A DNA stretch of 6,966 nt from Betaproteobacteria bacterium (GTDB lineage Bacteria; Pseudomonadota; Gammaproteobacteria; Burkholderiales; SG8-39). The position numbers and the translations under genes were made by a program. Where the stretch lies: NCBI GenBank assembly GCA_019245555.1, contig JAFARH010000207.1:1-6966 (forward strand), written 5' to 3'. This document shows, piece by piece, positions 5,064 through 6,966 of the stretch (positions are counted from its first letter, which is position 1; every line of letters starts with the position of its first letter). The notes beneath the pieces were generated by a model. The model was given only the letters and a program-made list of their open reading frames with translations, was not told the origin of the DNA and did no database searches.

Positions 5064-5989
5064 GCGTCGTCCAGCACGGCGGTCCAGACGCCGTCGATTT
5101 CCTCGACCGGCTGATCCACGCGAGCACCGAGCTCGAGCAGCTCCTTGACCCGCGCCTCGACTGCTTCGCGCGTCGACGCCGTGACGACGCTCTTCATCCC
5201 GAGCTTCTCGACGTTGACCCGGACGGCGACGCGCCGGTTCTCGCAGGTCGCCATCCACTTCGCGCCGATGAGCGCCGGCTCTGATTTCACCGTGGCGCCC
5301 TCCGCGACCATTCGACCGAGCTCCGCCTGCACGCTGTCGCGCGAGGGGCCTGACACGATGAAGTGGGTGCCGGCATCGGACACGGTAGCGCGCGCATTAG
5401 AAGGTGCCGTCGCAGCGGGTCTCTGCGCACGCCGCTTCGCCTGCGCCTCCGCTACGCGGCGGCCGACGCGCACGGCTTCGCTGACCGCATAGAGTTCATG
5501 CGACCGGTTGTGCTTGTCGGTCTGCGAGCCGCGTGACTGGAACATGCTCGCGTAGTCGCCCGAGAGGAGCAGCACCACCTCGTAGAACGAGCGGGATACG
5601 AGAAGCTCGCCCTTCTGTGCGAAGGACATCACGCGCTGCGCGACGTTGATGCCGTCGCCGATGACGTTGTCCTGTCCGTTGATGTCCTTCGACAGGTACA
5701 CCGGTCCGAGATTGATGCCCATGCGCACGGGCAGCTCGCCGACCGCGTCGAAGATCGCAATCGCGGCGAAGAGCGCCCGCTCCGGATCATCGAGGAAAGC
5801 TATGGCAGCGCCGTCGCCGGTGTCGATCACCACCCGGTCGCGCGCCTCCATGTCGGCAAGCGAGCCGGCGAGGACTTCGTTGAATCTTTGCTTCAGCTTG
5901 ATCTGATCGCTGACGCCAAGCTGCGAATAGCCGGCGATATCGAGGAACAGCACGCTGCAGACCAGCGTGCGGCTTGCTTCTTCGCTCAT
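5060..5989 (-). CDS. Class III nucleotide-cyclase-domain protein with duplicated C-terminal module
   Basis: A 309-residue cytoplasmic protein with no visible signal peptide or membrane helix. Residues about 8-170 form a class III adenylate/guanylate cyclase homology domain: FLDIAGYS (first metal Asp, D17), DTGDGAAIAF (second metal Asp, D59), RMGINLGPVYL (89-99), and IGDGINVAQRV (110-120), which supplies the transition-state Asn115 and Arg119. The usual base-reading Lys and Asp positions appear to be Ile55 and Asn108, so the product (cAMP, cGMP or none) cannot be called. After a basic Ala-rich linker (about 175-205), residues 209-251 and 267-309 are two related 43-residue copies of an unrecognised module, possibly a sensor. 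The ATG at 5989 overlaps the ffh stop (ATGA), so translation is probably coupled to ffh. Its TAG overlaps the stop of the convergent lipoprotein gene. Confidence 0.88.
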   Translation of the reverse strand: MSEEASRTLVCSVLFLDIAGYSQLGVSDQIKLKQRFNEVLAGSLADMEARDRVVIDTGDGAAIAFLDDPERALFAAIAIFDAVGELPVRMGINLGPVYLSKDINGQDNVIGDGINVAQRVMSFAQKGELLVSRSFYEVVLLLSGDYASMFQSRGSQTDKHNRSHELYAVSEAVRVGRRVAEAQAKRRAQRPAATAPSNARATVSDAGTHFIVSGPSRDSVQAELGRMVAEGATVKSEPALIGAKWMATCENRRVAVRVNVEKLGMKSVVTASTREAVEARVKELLELGARVDQPVEEIDGVWTAVLDDA

Positions 5990-6966
5990 CGCATTCCGGG
6001 AAGCATGCCCTTCATGTTGCGCATCATTCGCTGCAGATTGCCACCTTTCATCATCTTCATCATCTTCTGCATCTGCTCGAATTGGTTGAGCAACTGGTTC
6101 ACCGCCTGCACCGGCACGCCGGCGCCGGCAGCGATGCGCCGCTTGCGCGACGCCTTGATGAGCTCGGGCTTGGCACGCTCCTGCGGTGTCATGGAGTTGA
6201 TGATTCCCTCGATGCGCTTCAACTGCTTGTCGTCCGTCAGCTTTGCCGGATCGACGCTGCCGACCAATTGCGCCGGCAGCTTGTCGATGAGCGACGCGAC
6301 GCCGCCCATCTTCTTCATCTGCGCGATCTGCTGGCGGAAGTCCTCGAGGTCGAAGCCCTTGCCCTTCTTCACCTTTTCGGCGACGCGCTTCGCTTCCTCC
6401 AGGTCGATCTTGGCGTGCGCCTCCTCGACGAGCGAGAGGATGTCGCCCATGCCGAGGATGCGGGCCGCCATGCGCTCGGGATGGAAGGGCTCGAGCCCCG
6501 ATAGCTTCTCGCCTACCCCGGCAAACTTGATCGGCTTGCCGGTGATATTGCGAACCGAGAGTGCCGCGCCGCCTCGCGCATCGCCGTCGAGCTTGGTGAG
6601 GATCACGCCCGTCAGCGGCAAGCGTTCATTGAAGGATCGCGCTACATTCACCGCGTCCTGGCCCTGCATCGCATCCACGATGAAGAGCGTCTCGACCGGC
6701 TTCAACGCGGCATGCAGCTCGGCGATCTCGCGCATCATCTCCTCGTCGATCGCGAGTCGCCCCGCGGTGTCGACGATCAGCACATCCATGTAATGCGTGC
6801 GCGCATGGTCGAGGGCGCGCTGCGCGATATCGACCGGCCTTTCGGCGGTAGAAGAAGCAATGAATTCGGCGCCGACCTGCCCGGCCACTGTCTTCAGCTG
6901 CTCGATCGCGGCTGGCCGATAGACGTCGGCCGAGCCGACCGCACCTTTCTTTTTCTCCGAGATCAG
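5986..6966 (-). CDS. ffh: Signal recognition particle GTPase Ffh, 5' end outside window
   Basis: The last 326 residues of Ffh (SRP54), which binds 4.5S RNA and signal sequences of nascent membrane proteins and docks with FtsY through paired GTPase domains. Visible G-domain elements are ADVYRPAAI (G2/insertion box, visible residues 13-21), VDTAGRL (G3), LTKLDGDARGGAAL (G4), and FAGVGEKLSGLEPFHPERMA (G5 and the link). The methionine-rich M domain follows, with MKKMGG, GIINSMTPQERAKPELI, ASRKRRIAAGAGVPVQAVN and a Met-rich tail (MQKMMKMMKGG, MMRNMKGMLPGMR). About 120 to 130 N-terminal residues (N domain and P-loop) lie beyond the right edge. A GTG inside the frame at 6888 is not the start, since clear Ffh homology continues upstream. 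The strand before ADVYR reads GAVGS where VLVVS-like residues are usual, a minor divergence. Confidence 0.97.
   Translation of the reverse strand: MISEKKKGAVGSADVYRPAAIEQLKTVAGQVGAEFIASSTAERPVDIAQRALDHARTHYMDVLIVDTAGRLAIDEEMMREIAELHAALKPVETLFIVDAMQGQDAVNVARSFNERLPLTGVILTKLDGDARGGAALSVRNITGKPIKFAGVGEKLSGLEPFHPERMAARILGMGDILSLVEEAHAKIDLEEAKRVAEKVKKGKGFDLEDFRQQIAQMKKMGGVASLIDKLPAQLVGSVDPAKLTDDKQLKRIEGIINSMTPQERAKPELIKASRKRRIAAGAGVPVQAVNQLLNQFEQMQKMMKMMKGGNLQRMMRNMKGMLPGMR

Noticed and set aside
5888..6793. 301-codon plus-strand frame antisense to ffh
   Set aside because: It lies wholly opposite highly conserved Ffh codons and its Ser-rich translation shows no domain; antisense shadow.
1..6966. 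CRISPR arrays, tRNA or rRNA genes, insertion sequences, attachment sites
   Set aside because: Reading both strands I saw no regularly spaced direct repeats, no tRNA-like T-arm sequence, no transposase or integrase motifs and no flanking terminal repeats.

Overview
The window is GC-rich, tightly packed bacterial chromosome. The ribosomal protein S16, TrmD, RimM and Ffh sequences look proteobacterial, and the S16 N-terminus ([10 protein letters not shown]) suggests a betaproteobacterium. That assignment rests on remembered family resemblance, not on a search. Genes cover almost everything; the only gap above 30 bases is the 110-base divergent spacer at 1774-1883.

Left block, minus strand, 1-1773: the classical operon rpsP-rimM-trmD-rplS (30S protein S16, 16S maturation factor RimM, tRNA m1G37 methyltransferase, 50S protein L19). 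rplS runs off the left edge. Gene spacings are 4 nt, a 1-nt overlap and 2 nt. rimM probably starts at TTG. A perfect -10 box (TATAAT on the minus strand) and a nested palindrome precede rpsP.

Middle block, plus strand, 1884-5063: four genes joined by 4-, 4- and 1-nt stop/start overlaps. They encode an MlaE-type lipid ABC permease, an MlaF-like ATPase homologue in which nearly every catalytic motif is lost, an MlaD-type MCE substrate-binding protein anchored in the inner membrane, and a TPR lipoprotein. Together they look like a lipid-trafficking system between inner and outer membrane. It has an unusual inactive nucleotide-binding subunit, and a TPR lipoprotein in the place often held by other auxiliary components.

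Right block, minus strand, 5060-6966: ffh (SRP GTPase, 5' end outside the window), whose stop overlaps the start of a class III nucleotide-cyclase-domain protein with a duplicated C-terminal module. The cyclase gene and the lipoprotein gene converge and overlap on one CTAG, so each stop codon lies partly within the other gene.

In E. coli ffh lies directly upstream of rpsP. Here the cyclase gene and the MCE operon sit between them, so the window is a conserved translation/secretion neighbourhood with an accessory envelope-lipid and signalling insert. The strongest lead is the degenerate but intact ABC ATPase homologue at 2657-3259.
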